DNA of 64,000 nucleotides from Chthoniobacter sp. (GCA_021414005.1 JAIOPH010000006.1:1-64000); one strand, 5' to 3'. Positions 33,951-42,873 are shown, numbered from the stretch's first letter. Numbers and translations: made by a program. The notes: generated from the sequence alone by a model not told the origin.

Positions 33951-34998
33951 TGTATTCGATGTCCAGAGTCGTGGCCGCGAGGACGGACACGCGCTGCGTG
34001 AAGCTGCGGCAGAGAAACTCCGCCACGGCCAGTCCCTGTGCCCAGGCCGGTGCCGGGTCATCCGCGCAGGCGAGCACGTCGGGCGATGAACCGGCGAGCC
34101 GCGGCGATGACGCCAGCACCGGCAGCAAAAGCTGCGCGGCCCGTTGCGGCGGGGGTAACGCGATGCCCCCGCAGGCGAGCAGGCCGCGGATGGAAACCTC
34201 CGGTACCAGCACATGCAGCCCGCTGGTCATGCGCGGATTGCATTCCAGAACGAAGGTGCCCGTCGCAGCCTCGATGAAATCAAACGCGAGCGCGCCCGTG
34301 AAATTCAGCGCCCGTGCGACGACCGCAGTAAACTCCTGCACCGCATCCGACCACGTCGGCTCGAAGGCGCATCCCGCGCCACGTCCCGACCGCGCCGGAC
34401 ACACGTACTGCGTGAGCACCCGCACCTCTCCGTTCACGCACAGCGCCCATGAACACAGCTCCCGGCCCTCGACGAAACGCTGCGCCATCCAGCCGGCAAT
34501 GTCGCCCGGTGCCGCGAGCCGCGTGCGCGCGGCGAAGCGCGAGTAGTCCGGCTTCCAGATCAGGCGTTTGTCGCGCGGCGCGGCGCGGGCATCCCACGAT
34601 TCCGGCGCGGTGATCGGGCCGCCGAGCGTGCGGGTCCACTCGGCGAAGCGACGCTTGTGATGCAGACGCTCCAGCACTTCGAGCGAGGGGCAAAACACCG
34701 AGGCCACCGCGGCGAGCGCCGCGCGACCGGCGGCGATGTGAAAAACCTCCTCGCAGGTGGGCCAGATCAGGTCCACGGATTCGCGGCGCGCGATGGCCTC
34801 GACGGCGCGGAGAAAACCCGCGCACTCCTGACGCGGCGGCGGCACCCGATGGTGCGAGGCGAAGGCTTTCGAAAAGCGCCCCAGCGGGAAACGCATCGAG
34901 TCCGCGCCGATCACGCGCACGCCTTCACGCCACAGCCGTCTCGCGAGGTCGAGGGTGGCCGGGGCACGCGTTCCCGTGAGCAGCACCGTGCGGATCAT
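33940..34998 (-). CDS. ATP-grasp ligase in the KAS III operon
   Basis: The protein has 352 residues with the N-terminus MIRTVLLTGTRAPATLDLAR. Domain order fits an ATP-grasp fold: a pre-ATP-grasp region, a lysine strand (LIWKPDYSRF), a central domain (WMAQRFVEGRELCSW) and the C-terminal metal-binding motif (LAFDFIEAATGTFVLECNPRM, Glu and Asn). ATP-grasp enzymes form acyl-phosphates that are attacked by an amine or another nucleophile. The start at 34998 overlaps the end of the adenylate-forming gene by 4 bases. A longer open frame upstream is ignored. The acid and amine joined are unknown. Confidence 0.78.
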   Translation of the reverse strand: MIRTVLLTGTRAPATLDLARRLWREGVRVIGADSMRFPLGRFSKAFASHHRVPPPRQECAGFLRAVEAIARRESVDLIWPTCEEVFHIAAGRAALAAVASVFCPSLEVLERLHHKRRFAEWTRTLGGPITAPESWDARAAPRDKRLIWKPDYSRFAARTRLAAPGDIAGWMAQRFVEGRELCSWALCVNGEVRVLTQYVCPARSGRGAGCAFEPTWSDAVQEFTAVVARALNFTGALAFDFIEAATGTFVLECNPRMTSGLHVLVPEVSIRGLLACGGIALPPPQRAAQLLLPVLASSPRLAGSSPDVLACADDPAPAWAQGLAVAEFLCRSFTQRVSVLAATTLDIEYNGC

Positions 34999-36302
34999 GC
35001 GTGCAGGACACAGCGAACGCGGCGGCGTTTCTCCGTGAGCGGCGGCACCACCCACGGCACGCGCTCCAGCATCGGCGGGCGCGCTCCGAGTTGCCGGCAA
35101 AGTCGGTCCACCTCGCCCTGCACCGGTTCCAGCGGACACTCGCGGGAAAGTGCGAGCGTCCATTTCGCCGACCCGGTCTGGACGACCGCGTAGTCCACGC
35201 CCGTCGGGATGGAAAGAATGATCGCCCGCCGCACGAAATCGGGAAAGACGGTGACCTCCCCCGGCCCGTCCACCTTCGGCAGAAGCAGCGCGTCATCGCA
35301 ACGGCCCTCGATCGCGGCAAGTGTCCCGAACACGGAACCGCACCGGCACGGCGCGCCGTCGTCCGCGACGACGACGTCATCCAGCCGGTAGCGGATGATC
35401 GGTTGCGTGAGGCGGCGAAAGTCCGTGATGACCGGCGCGTAGCGGGTTCGCCCGGCATCGAGCCACTGCTTCTCGATGACCACGGCGTCTTCATTCCAGT
35501 GCAGCCGCCCGTGCGGACAGGTGGCTGCGAGAAAGCCCTCGGTGGCCTGATAGATCTGACCCGGCGGAGTGCGGAAGCCACCCTCGATCCGCGTGCGGTC
35601 GGTCTCGTCGAGAACGTCCGCGACGCTGAGTAAAAGGTGCGGCGGAGCGAGAAGCCCGGCGGCGTCCGGGTGGCTGGCGAGATGCGCGAGCACGCGCGGC
35701 GGTGCGGCGAGAATCGTTGGCCGGAGCGCGCGAAGGCGCGGCCATTGTTCCTCCAGCGGCTGCAGCAGATCGAAGAACTCGAAGCGAAAGCGGCGCGACC
35801 CGAGCGTCTGATACAGCGGACTGTCCGCCCGCAGAAACAACGCCGCCCGGTGCCGGCACCGCAGCGTTCCGCGCAATACCCGCGCGAGCAGCGTGCCGGC
35901 CCAGAGCCGCCGCTCGGCGGCGCTGGCCAGAAACACGCCGCGGCTTCCCGAGGTGCCCGAGGAAAGTCCGACGGTGATGCCGTGCAGCGTGGCGGAAAAA
36001 TCGCGCGTGCGCTCGGCGTCCAGCGCCAGCTTCCAGGCGTCGTCGAGTCGGATGCCGACGGTGTTCCAGTCGTCGAAATGCTGCATCATCGCGGCCTTAC
36101 CGGTAAGCGGCCATTGCCGCCAGCGGGCGATGCCGTGCTCCCGAGCAAGCCGGCCAAAGTGCGGCGACTTCTCCGCCACACGCGCGAGGTGGCGGAGCGT
36201 CATTTTTTCCTGCCACGCCTCGAACGCGGAACGATCGCGCCAGCGGGTGAAGCGCCCGCGCGCCAGCAGGTACTGCCAAAGGATGCCGAGGCGCGCGTTC
36301 AT
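34995..36302 (-). CDS. Adenylate-forming enzyme (F390 synthetase/PaaK-like)
   Basis: This 435-residue protein is of the CoA-ligase/adenylation superfamily, but its closest likeness is to proteins annotated as coenzyme F390 synthetase-related or phenylacetate-CoA ligase-like. The N-terminal phosphate loop is SSGTSGSRG at residues 114-122, followed by a YQATEGFLAATC block and IIRYRLDDVVV. Such enzymes activate a carboxylic acid as an acyl-AMP. The start at 36302 overlaps the stop of the metallo-beta-lactamase-like gene by 4 bases. It may activate a fatty or aromatic acid for the neighbouring ATP-grasp or ketosynthase step. The substrate is not known. Confidence 0.78.
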   Translation of the reverse strand: MNARLGILWQYLLARGRFTRWRDRSAFEAWQEKMTLRHLARVAEKSPHFGRLAREHGIARWRQWPLTGKAAMMQHFDDWNTVGIRLDDAWKLALDAERTRDFSATLHGITVGLSSGTSGSRGVFLASAAERRLWAGTLLARVLRGTLRCRHRAALFLRADSPLYQTLGSRRFRFEFFDLLQPLEEQWPRLRALRPTILAAPPRVLAHLASHPDAAGLLAPPHLLLSVADVLDETDRTRIEGGFRTPPGQIYQATEGFLAATCPHGRLHWNEDAVVIEKQWLDAGRTRYAPVITDFRRLTQPIIRYRLDDVVVADDGAPCRCGSVFGTLAAIEGRCDDALLLPKVDGPGEVTVFPDFVRRAIILSIPTGVDYAVVQTGSAKWTLALSRECPLEPVQGEVDRLCRQLGARPPMLERVPWVVPPLTEKRRRVRCVLHA

Positions 36303-37099
36303 GAGTGGGGTACGGCGATGCGCGCGGCGGTTTCGGGACAATGGCAGGGCACGATGAGCAGGCGCGGCTCGGCGCGGTGCAGCTCGTGAAGGCGCACAAG
36401 CGACTGCCGGTAGCTGGCCCAGTCGTGGATGATCCGCGTGATCGGATGCGGCATCCGCATTTCACGAAACGCGACGCTCAGCCAGCAGGCGTCCGCCGCA
36501 AGGAGCACCGCCTGCCCGCGTTCGTCGGTGAAGCGAATGCCGATTTGACCCGTGGCATGGCCGGGCAACTCCAACACCGTCAGCGAACCGTCGCCGAAGA
36601 CATCGTCGCCCTCACGCAACCACCGCAGACGCGACGCGGCATCGTCTGGAATCAAACCGGGCAGGAAAGCTTTTCGCAGCGCCGCCACGCCACGCAGCCC
36701 CTGCACGGAATCCCACGCGACGCGGTGCGTGTGCAGCATGGCGGCGGGAAAATCGCGCAGCCCGCCGATGTGGTCGGCGTGCCAGTGGGAGATGATTATA
36801 TGCTTCACCTGGCTTGCTGCGATGCCGCGTTGCCGAAGCAGTTCCACGAGGCCGCGCGGCTCGGTGAGCGTCACTGGAGTAAAGAGCCGATAGAGCCGCA
36901 TCGGCCAGCGCGCCGTCTCGCTGAAGAAACGCGACGAGTAGCCCGTATCGAAAAGAACGGGGCCATGCGAGGGATGTTCCAGCAGGACCGCAGTCGCCCA
37001 GAAGCGCACCTTTTTTCGCCACGATCCGCCGGCAATGGCGGCAGCTTCATGGGCCGCCGTCCAGCCGTCGGAAAGCATGGTCCACTTCCACGGAGTCAT
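36299..37099 (-). CDS. Metallo-beta-lactamase-fold hydrolase in the KAS III operon
   Basis: This 266-residue enzyme has the HxHxDH motif of the family at His105, His107, Asp109 and His110 (SHWHADHIGG), preceded by VLFDTGYSSRF. Later ligands are seen as His and Asp in LPGHATGQIGI and AADACWLS. The start at 37099 overlaps the epimerase stop by ATGA. The family includes lactonases, thioesterase-like hydrolases and RNA enzymes. In this operon a thioester or lactone hydrolase is the most natural reading, but that is an inference. Confidence 0.82.
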   Translation of the reverse strand: MTPWKWTMLSDGWTAAHEAAAIAGGSWRKKVRFWATAVLLEHPSHGPVLFDTGYSSRFFSETARWPMRLYRLFTPVTLTEPRGLVELLRQRGIAASQVKHIIISHWHADHIGGLRDFPAAMLHTHRVAWDSVQGLRGVAALRKAFLPGLIPDDAASRLRWLREGDDVFGDGSLTVLELPGHATGQIGIRFTDERGQAVLLAADACWLSVAFREMRMPHPITRIIHDWASYRQSLVRLHELHRAEPRLLIVPCHCPETAARIAVPHS

Positions 37100-38118
37100 G
37101 GGCGGCCCCTCGGCGAAAGGTGCGAGCGGCGCCACAGGTCGCCGGTTTCGCGCAAGCGCGCAAGCACGTCGCCTACGGGCTGGTAGCCGAGAGCGACGCG
37201 CGCCGCAGTGATGTCGAGCGTCTGCTCAAAGCCGAGCGCGCCAGCCGAGTAGCGGGTGACTGGCGGCTCCCATCGCCCCCCGGTGCAGGTCCGCGAAATC
37301 CATTCGAGAGCCGCGGCGATTTTCAGTGCACGCCCCAGGGGCACACGGCGAAACCGCACCGGCAGGCCGCACGCTTCCAGCATGGTGCCAAGCACGCGGG
37401 AGCGCGGCTGCGGATCGCCGCTGGTGATGTTGAAAATCTGGCCGCGGCGCTCCGGCGGAGCATCCAGCGCGAGGCGTACGGCAGTTACGGCATCGCCGAT
37501 CCAGGTAAGGTCCATGAGCGGATCGCCCTCGCCGAAGAGAGGAAAGCGGCTGCGCTGCGCGACGCGGACGACGCGCGGTAGCAGCGCCGTGTCGCCCGGG
37601 CCGAAGAGCGCTTTCGGTCGCAACACGATGACATTCTGTCCGCGTCCCGCCGCAGCGAGCGCACATTTTTCCGCCAGCCGCTTGCTGGCAATGTAGGCGT
37701 TCGCCGGGGGCGCATTCCACGGAGCGCATTCCGTCAGGGCGCACTGCGCTTTGAACTCAAAGGCCACGCTCGGCGAGGAGATGTGAACTATCCGTGCGAC
37801 GGTCCCTGTCTCGTCGCAGGCCGCGAGCACATTTTGTGTCGCGACGTGGTTCGCCGCGCTGAACGCCTCCGGCCTTCCCCACGGCGCGGACAACGCCGCG
37901 CAATGCACGACGGACGAGCAAGATTCAAGCATACGCCGCAGGGCCACCGCGTCGGACGCCAAGTCACACGGTTGAAACTCGATGCCGTTGCGGCGCAGCG
38001 TTTCACCGGCCGCGGGATTGCGTCCGGTCGCGAGCACTTTCACCCCACGCTGATGGAGATCGCGCGCGACCGCTCCGCCGAGGAATCCGGTGGCTCCGGT
38101 GACGAGGACGCGGTGCAT
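37096..38118 (-). CDS. Extended short-chain dehydrogenase/epimerase in the KAS III operon
   Basis: This 340-residue enzyme has the extended-SDR NAD(P)-binding motif TGATGFLG at residues 7-14 and the catalytic Tyr142-x3-Lys146 (YIASK), with Ser114/Ser115 nearby. The N-terminus MHRVLVTGATGFLGGAV is like that of 3-beta-hydroxysteroid dehydrogenase-type SDRs. These include OleD, which reduces a beta-ketoacid in bacterial olefin synthesis. The start at 38118 (ATG) is used because the coding frame otherwise runs into the upstream ketosynthase gene. It lies 16 bases after that gene. A keto reduction following the ketosynthase would fit. Confidence 0.82.
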   Translation of the reverse strand: MHRVLVTGATGFLGGAVARDLHQRGVKVLATGRNPAAGETLRRNGIEFQPCDLASDAVALRRMLESCSSVVHCAALSAPWGRPEAFSAANHVATQNVLAACDETGTVARIVHISSPSVAFEFKAQCALTECAPWNAPPANAYIASKRLAEKCALAAAGRGQNVIVLRPKALFGPGDTALLPRVVRVAQRSRFPLFGEGDPLMDLTWIGDAVTAVRLALDAPPERRGQIFNITSGDPQPRSRVLGTMLEACGLPVRFRRVPLGRALKIAAALEWISRTCTGGRWEPPVTRYSAGALGFEQTLDITAARVALGYQPVGDVLARLRETGDLWRRSHLSPRGRP

Positions 38119-38134
38119 GGTGCGAATGCGGGCT

Positions 38135-39172
38135 TCAGTAACGCAGCAACGCGCCGCCGAGCGAGAAGCCGGCGGAAGTGCCGAGAAAGAGCACGGTCTG
38201 CCCGCGCTGCAGCCGACCGGAAGTGATGGCTTCGTGCAACGCGAGCGGGATGGACGCCGCGATGACATTGCCTTGATGCTGGACGGTTTCGATGAGCTTG
38301 GCCGCGGGGATGCGCAGCCGCCGCCGCAGATGGCGAATACCCGGCAGGCTGGCCTGATGTGGAATCACCCAGTCGATCGAATCCCAGCGCGTGGATGCGG
38401 CGCCGACGAGTCGCGCGACGAACGACTCGATCTTTTCTGCGGCCAGTCGGAAGACTGCCGGACCGTCCATATGAAATTGGAAGTCGCTCGCGTTTTCCTC
38501 CGGGCGGAAAGCTGTCGCCGGGAGCCGGCTGCCGCCGCCGCGAATCTCCGTGAAGGCCGCGCCTTCCGGCCACGTCTCGATGAGCGAGCCCAGCAATGCT
38601 GAGTCGCGGCTCTCGCCCGCTTCGATCAGCACCGCGGCGGCACCATCGCCCATCAGCGCGGCGGCTTCGGGCTGCTGCCAGTTCAGGCCTTTCGAGGCGA
38701 TCTCTGCGCTCACGATGGCGATCCGCCGGTAGTTCCCCGCGGCGATCAAGCCACCAACGACCTGCAAGGCGCTCAAGAAGCTGAGGCAAGTGGCGTTCAC
38801 GTCGAAACACGGCACGCCGCTCCACCCCATTTCCGCCGCGATCAGCGCCGCAGTACACGGGATCGGCTGCTGGGGGGTGCCGCTCGCGCCAAGTAGCAAA
38901 TCAGGCCTTTCATCCTCCCCCGCCAGCGCCGCGCGCAAGGCCGCCGCACCCATCTGCGCCGCAGTCTCCGCGCCCACATGATGCCGCGTTTCCACGCCCG
39001 TCTGTTTCAGCGTCCAACCTTGATTACGGCCGATCCGGGCATCGATCTCGGTCGCCGTCACCACGCCCGGCGGAAGAAAGTGGCCGCTGCCCACGATGCG
39101 CAACTGAACCGGGGAACACGCGATGACGGAATGGAGATTGGAAGATTTCACAGCATCGGGACTGTCCTTCAC
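38135..39172 (-). CDS. KAS III-like ketosynthase, first gene of the operon
   Basis: This 345-residue thiolase-superfamily enzyme has the KAS III triad: Cys129 (FDVNATCLSF), His272 (VIPHQAS) and Asn302 (QHQGNVIAASIPLAL). This supports active Claisen-type condensation, not just acyl transfer. It is not next to other fatty-acid genes (no acpP, fabD or fabG), so it is probably specialised. OleA proteins, which condense two acyl-CoAs head to head, are one known relative. OleA carries an extra Glu 26 residues before its Cys, and that position here is Pro/Gln, so an OleA assignment is not supported. It is followed by five tightly coupled genes. The start at 39172 is an ATG. Confidence 0.85.
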   Translation of the reverse strand: MKDSPDAVKSSNLHSVIACSPVQLRIVGSGHFLPPGVVTATEIDARIGRNQGWTLKQTGVETRHHVGAETAAQMGAAALRAALAGEDERPDLLLGASGTPQQPIPCTAALIAAEMGWSGVPCFDVNATCLSFLSALQVVGGLIAAGNYRRIAIVSAEIASKGLNWQQPEAAALMGDGAAAVLIEAGESRDSALLGSLIETWPEGAAFTEIRGGGSRLPATAFRPEENASDFQFHMDGPAVFRLAAEKIESFVARLVGAASTRWDSIDWVIPHQASLPGIRHLRRRLRIPAAKLIETVQHQGNVIAASIPLALHEAITSGRLQRGQTVLFLGTSAGFSLGGALLRY

Positions 39173-39265
39173 GCCGCGGAAAACAGTGAATTGAAAAGCC
39201 AGCCGCCATCATTAACAAAATCAATGGCACTCCGCCGACCCAGCCTCACAAAGGCAGCCGCAAAG

Positions 39266-40723
39266 TTATTTCGGGATTTCGTTTAGCGTGTAATAGGCGA
39301 CGGGGTGGAGGATGGGGAGACCGGTAGCGGAGCGGAGCCCATCGACGTGGAGTTCGTGGATGTGACCTTTGGTGAGTTTGTCGAAGGTGAGGCGCACCGA
39401 TTTGTTATCCGGGGCGACGGTGACTTTCGTGATCTTGGGGATCACTTCGTCGATCTCGGGACCGCCGTATTCCTGGCGGTAAAGGTAGGTGAACTCGCGC
39501 GCCTTGTAGCTGTCCGGTTTGCCGGCGGTGGCGGGATCGACAGGCTGGGTAAAGGTCAGTTCGAAGCCATCGAGCTTGGCGCGCATCTCGTGGATTTCAA
39601 AGGGCACGCGGCCCGTCCAGTCCACGCGCTCGAAGCAATACGGCTGCCCGCCTTTCGCCCCCCAGCCGCGGTCGGAGCCGCCGACGAAGAGCTGGCCGCT
39701 GCCGTCATCCATCCGCCCACCGATGAGGCCCGACTTGAAGCCTTGGAGAAAGGGAAACACCACGCCCTGTTTGACGCCGTTCACTTCTTCGAGAAAGACG
39801 CGCGCGATGTTCGAGTGGCTTTGGTCGCCAATGAAGATCTGCTTCGGAAACGGGCCGAACTTTCCCTGACTCAAGTCGCAGCAAATGAACGTCGAGGAAT
39901 TGCCGATTTTTCCGAACACCATATATACCGCCGGCGGGACGAGTTCCTTGATGCGCGCGCGCTCAGCGACCATGTAGCTGCGGTCGTTCGGCGCAATCGG
40001 GCGCGGTCCCATGTTCGACGCGAGGTCATACCAGCGCAGGCTGGGCGGGCTGCCCTGGAAGGTGCCGGGGACGAGATGCTGGAGCGTGCAGGCACCGCGC
40101 CAGGGTCCTTGGTTGTCCGTGAAATAAGCCTCGCCATCCGCGTCGAAACCGATGCCTCCGGGTGAACGCACGCCGCTGCAGGTGGGAACCAACGTGCCGT
40201 CGGGCTTCACGCGCAGCGCCCAGCCGCGAAACTCCGCGTTGCTGTGCGAAGAAAAGGTCAGGCAGAGCGTGATCCAAAGGTCGCCGTTTTTGTCGAAGCG
40301 CGAGCCGAAGGCATACTCGTGGTAATCGCCGGTGAGACCCCATTTGTCGCACACGGTGTCGAACAAATCCGCGCGCCCGTCGCCGTCGGTGTCGGTCAGT
40401 TTCGCGACTTCATAGCGGTTGGTTTCGTAAAGCGCGCCGTCCTTCCAGGCGAGGCCGAGGACTTCGTGCTGGCCGTTGGCGAACAGCTTGTAGGCTACGT
40501 TTGCCGGGTTGCCCTCCGCGTGACTGACGATCCAGATTTCGCCACGCCGCGTGCCGAGCGCGAGCTTGCCGCCGGGCAGCAACTCGATGGAGCCAACCTC
40601 GAGTGCGGTCTCCTTCGGCGTGGGAAAGGTGGTAATCTTGTAATAGTCGGACTCCAGCAGATCGGCGGCATGGACGAGCGCGGTTGCCAGGAGCAGCGGA
40701 CTGAGAAGGCGGAGACTTTTCAT
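39266..40723 (-). CDS. Secreted beta-propeller protein
   Basis: This 485-residue protein has a signal peptide (MKSLRLLSPLLLATALVHA). The bulk is a six-blade propeller like those of PQQ or sorbosone-type dehydrogenases: GSIELLPGGKLALGTRRG, LTDTDGDGRADLFDTVCDKW, SRFDKNGDLWITL, GIGFDADGEAYFTDNQGPW, GGSDRGWG. The C-terminal 130 residues form a beta-sandwich similar to the ends of the propeller at 11342-13714. No CxxCH haem motif is present. It lies 11 bases after the cupredoxin-PA14 gene and is probably cotranscribed with it. Confidence 0.72.
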   Translation of the reverse strand: MKSLRLLSPLLLATALVHAADLLESDYYKITTFPTPKETALEVGSIELLPGGKLALGTRRGEIWIVSHAEGNPANVAYKLFANGQHEVLGLAWKDGALYETNRYEVAKLTDTDGDGRADLFDTVCDKWGLTGDYHEYAFGSRFDKNGDLWITLCLTFSSHSNAEFRGWALRVKPDGTLVPTCSGVRSPGGIGFDADGEAYFTDNQGPWRGACTLQHLVPGTFQGSPPSLRWYDLASNMGPRPIAPNDRSYMVAERARIKELVPPAVYMVFGKIGNSSTFICCDLSQGKFGPFPKQIFIGDQSHSNIARVFLEEVNGVKQGVVFPFLQGFKSGLIGGRMDDGSGQLFVGGSDRGWGAKGGQPYCFERVDWTGRVPFEIHEMRAKLDGFELTFTQPVDPATAGKPDSYKAREFTYLYRQEYGGPEIDEVIPKITKVTVAPDNKSVRLTFDKLTKGHIHELHVDGLRSATGLPILHPVAYYTLNEIPK

Positions 40724-40734
40724 GGCGGAGAAAA

Positions 40735-42348
40735 CTAATGCGCGTGGCCAGCATGGCCGCCGGGCCAGGCATAGGTGATTTTGATCTCGGCGCGCGCTGG
40801 CACGAGGAGGTTGGAGCCCGCGATGCGCCCGCCTTCCACGGTCACGAGGTATTTGCTTTCGTGCGGGCCAAAGGCGCCGCCATCCACGAGGAAGCCGCCT
40901 TCCGCGGGCTGAATTGTGCCAACCCCGACCCGCAGCCAGGCGTTCGCCGGGATCGGCCCCGCGAGCTTCAGCGTCCGCACCAGCTTGCCACCCGCCGTTG
41001 CCTCGCCTTGCACGTCAAAGCGATCCGTTACCTTCACGCCGCCCCACTCGTAACGGAATGTCGGGAATCTTTTCTCGTCCAGTGCATAGCCCTTCCATTG
41101 GTAACCATCGGCGCGGATTTCCATGTCGGCAGCTTTCCGCTCCGAGCGCGGCCACGGTGCCTCGGCGGTGGGAAGGATGGCGAAAGGCGGCGCGGCCTCG
41201 CCCGAGGTGCGCACCCAGTCGTAGCCGAGCGGCGGCGGGCTGCCTTCGCCGCGATCCGTCCAGTGCCGACCCGCGTCGAAGAACGCGCCGCGCCACAACA
41301 GCGCGAGGTTCAGTTGATCCACACTCCACGCCAGATTGAACCCGCCCGGATAACCCACCGCGATGGGTCGCCCGCCCGCGTTTGCCATGAAGCCGCGATA
41401 AATTACCGGCTCGGTTCCGACCACCAGCGGCATCGTCGCAGGCGGCGTCTTGCGAATCTTCGGTCCGAGATCCTTGAAATTCTCCGGCACCCATTTGGAT
41501 AGCGGAGTCGTTGTGAAATCCTCGCCGAACCACGCCACGAAAAGCTCCGCCGCGCCCGTCGTCTGGAAGTACTCCAGCCGGAAATCATGCTCCCCGGCCT
41601 TCAAATGCACGCGGTCCTCCCGCATCTCCCGCACGTTGTGATTCCCATTGTGATCCGTTACCTTTTTCCCACCCACGAACAGCCGCGCCCCGTCGTCCGC
41701 CGCCAGCAAAAACGTGTAATCTCCCTCCTTGGCCGCCGTCACCTTCCCGGTGAAAACCACGCCGAACTGATTTTTGTAATCGTCGAACTTGAGCTGCACC
41801 AGATTGTCCGCCACCGCGCCTTCGCGATGCGGCGTCAGCGCGGCGAAATCGGGCAGCGCCTTCCAGTCGCCGAGATACACCGCAAATTTCAGTCCCGTCA
41901 GCCCCGGCCCCTGCCGTGCCACCTGCATCTGCCCGCGCATGCTCTGCGCGTGCCCCGGAAACGTGCAGACAAACGGATACCGCCCATCCTGTAGCGGTGC
42001 CTTGAACGCCACCTCCTCGCGCGCCTTCGGCCCCACTGCCCGCGTATGCGCGAGGATGCGCGGATCGTCCGGCAGCCAGTCGCGCTTCACCGCCAACTCG
42101 GGCTTTTCCAGATTCTTCGCCGCCACCGCCGCCACGTCCGTCCCCGCCTGGAAAAGCACGAGATTGTGTGGCATGTCGTCCAGGTTTTCAAAAACCAGCC
42201 GTACCTCCGCACCTGGCGCGACCAGGAAATCCGTCACATCATACCGCATCTGCCCGGGCAGCGTGCGAATGTTGATAATCTGCGGCTCCACCGCCCAAGC
42301 GCGGACGGCGAGCAGGACGGCGGTGGCGAAAATGAATGAGCGAAACAT
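40735..42348 (-). CDS. Secreted cupredoxin-PA14 fusion protein
   Basis: The 537-residue protein begins MFRSFIFATAVLLAVRAWA (signal peptide). Residues 25-145 form a blue-copper domain: ligands His61 (MPHNLVLF), Cys128, His133 and Met137 in VCTFPGHAQSM, exactly the azurin spacing (Cys+5 His, Cys+9 Met). Residues 165-290 resemble a PA14 carbohydrate-binding domain (FTGKVTAAKEGDYTFLLAADDGARLFVGG). The C-terminal 240 residues are unassigned, and the protein ends in a His-rich HAGHAH. The frame continues upstream into rpsA in another reading frame, but this start is the only one with a signal peptide. It probably moves electrons near a sugar polymer. Confidence 0.8.
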   Translation of the reverse strand: MFRSFIFATAVLLAVRAWAVEPQIINIRTLPGQMRYDVTDFLVAPGAEVRLVFENLDDMPHNLVLFQAGTDVAAVAAKNLEKPELAVKRDWLPDDPRILAHTRAVGPKAREEVAFKAPLQDGRYPFVCTFPGHAQSMRGQMQVARQGPGLTGLKFAVYLGDWKALPDFAALTPHREGAVADNLVQLKFDDYKNQFGVVFTGKVTAAKEGDYTFLLAADDGARLFVGGKKVTDHNGNHNVREMREDRVHLKAGEHDFRLEYFQTTGAAELFVAWFGEDFTTTPLSKWVPENFKDLGPKIRKTPPATMPLVVGTEPVIYRGFMANAGGRPIAVGYPGGFNLAWSVDQLNLALLWRGAFFDAGRHWTDRGEGSPPPLGYDWVRTSGEAAPPFAILPTAEAPWPRSERKAADMEIRADGYQWKGYALDEKRFPTFRYEWGGVKVTDRFDVQGEATAGGKLVRTLKLAGPIPANAWLRVGVGTIQPAEGGFLVDGGAFGPHESKYLVTVEGGRIAGSNLLVPARAEIKITYAWPGGHAGHAH

Positions 42349-42441
42349 GGCGAGGAGGTTGCCAGTAAAGGGACGACCGCTGCCGCCCGCGACATCAAAC
42401 CTCGCGGAGGTTTGTGATTCAGTGAAACCGGACCACCCGAC

Positions 42442-42474
42442 AAAAAAACCGCGCCCCGTTTCCGAGGCGCGGCT
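42442..42474 (-). terminator. Rho-independent terminator after the glutaredoxin gene
   Basis: On the minus strand a seven-base GC stem (CCGCGCC with GGCGCGG) and a 10-base loop are followed at once by seven T. It ends transcription of the glutaredoxin gene and separates it from the cupredoxin gene. Confidence 0.88.
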
Positions 42475-42509
42475 TCTCTGGGTCGCGAAGGGGTTCGCGA
42501 GATTGGTTC

Positions 42510-42860
42510 CTAGCTTTGGAATTTCACCGGCTCGCCGCGCGACATGGCGTCGTGCTGCTCCTGCGAGCAGGCGGCATTGAGCGGGACGTTGGTGGTCTTG
42601 TCGGTCGTGCCGACGAGGCCCTGCTGAAGCAGGTATTGCTCGAGTTCCTCGCCGCTGATGTCGGCGACCATGACGCCGTTCACCTCGACACAGGGACTGA
42701 GCGGCTGACCACTCTTCTGCTCCATCTCCCAGCGGAAAGCCGGGTTCTGGATGATGTCCTTCTCGGTGTAGGTGAGGTCGTATTTCTTGAGCACGGCGCG
42801 GACGCCGTTGCTCCAGCCACATTGCGTTTTGACGTAGGCGGTGATTTCGGGTGCAGGCAT
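42510..42860 (-). CDS. Glutaredoxin with CGWS active site
   Basis: This 116-residue thioredoxin-fold protein has one active-site Cys (Cys14) in a CGWS sequence, close to the CGFS of monothiol glutaredoxins, and a cis-Pro-like block (LSPCVEVNG). Monothiol CGFS proteins commonly carry Fe-S clusters or act on mixed glutathione disulfides. The Trp instead of Phe and a Cys directly after the cis-Pro region make the assignment to that class uncertain. The 30 C-terminal residues (from NVPLNAACSQ) extend beyond the core fold. The start at 42860 is preferred over 42893, because it begins with the conserved MPAPEITAYV strand. Confidence 0.8.
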   Translation of the reverse strand: MPAPEITAYVKTQCGWSNGVRAVLKKYDLTYTEKDIIQNPAFRWEMEQKSGQPLSPCVEVNGVMVADISGEELEQYLLQQGLVGTTDKTTNVPLNAACSQEQHDAMSRGEPVKFQS

Positions 42861-42873
42861 AGGATTTTGGTTT

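Noticed and set aside
32835..39172. Olefin (OleABCD) cluster
   Set aside because: OleB-type hydrolase and OleC-type ligase are absent, the adenylation enzyme is of another subfamily, and the extra Glu of OleA is not at the expected place.
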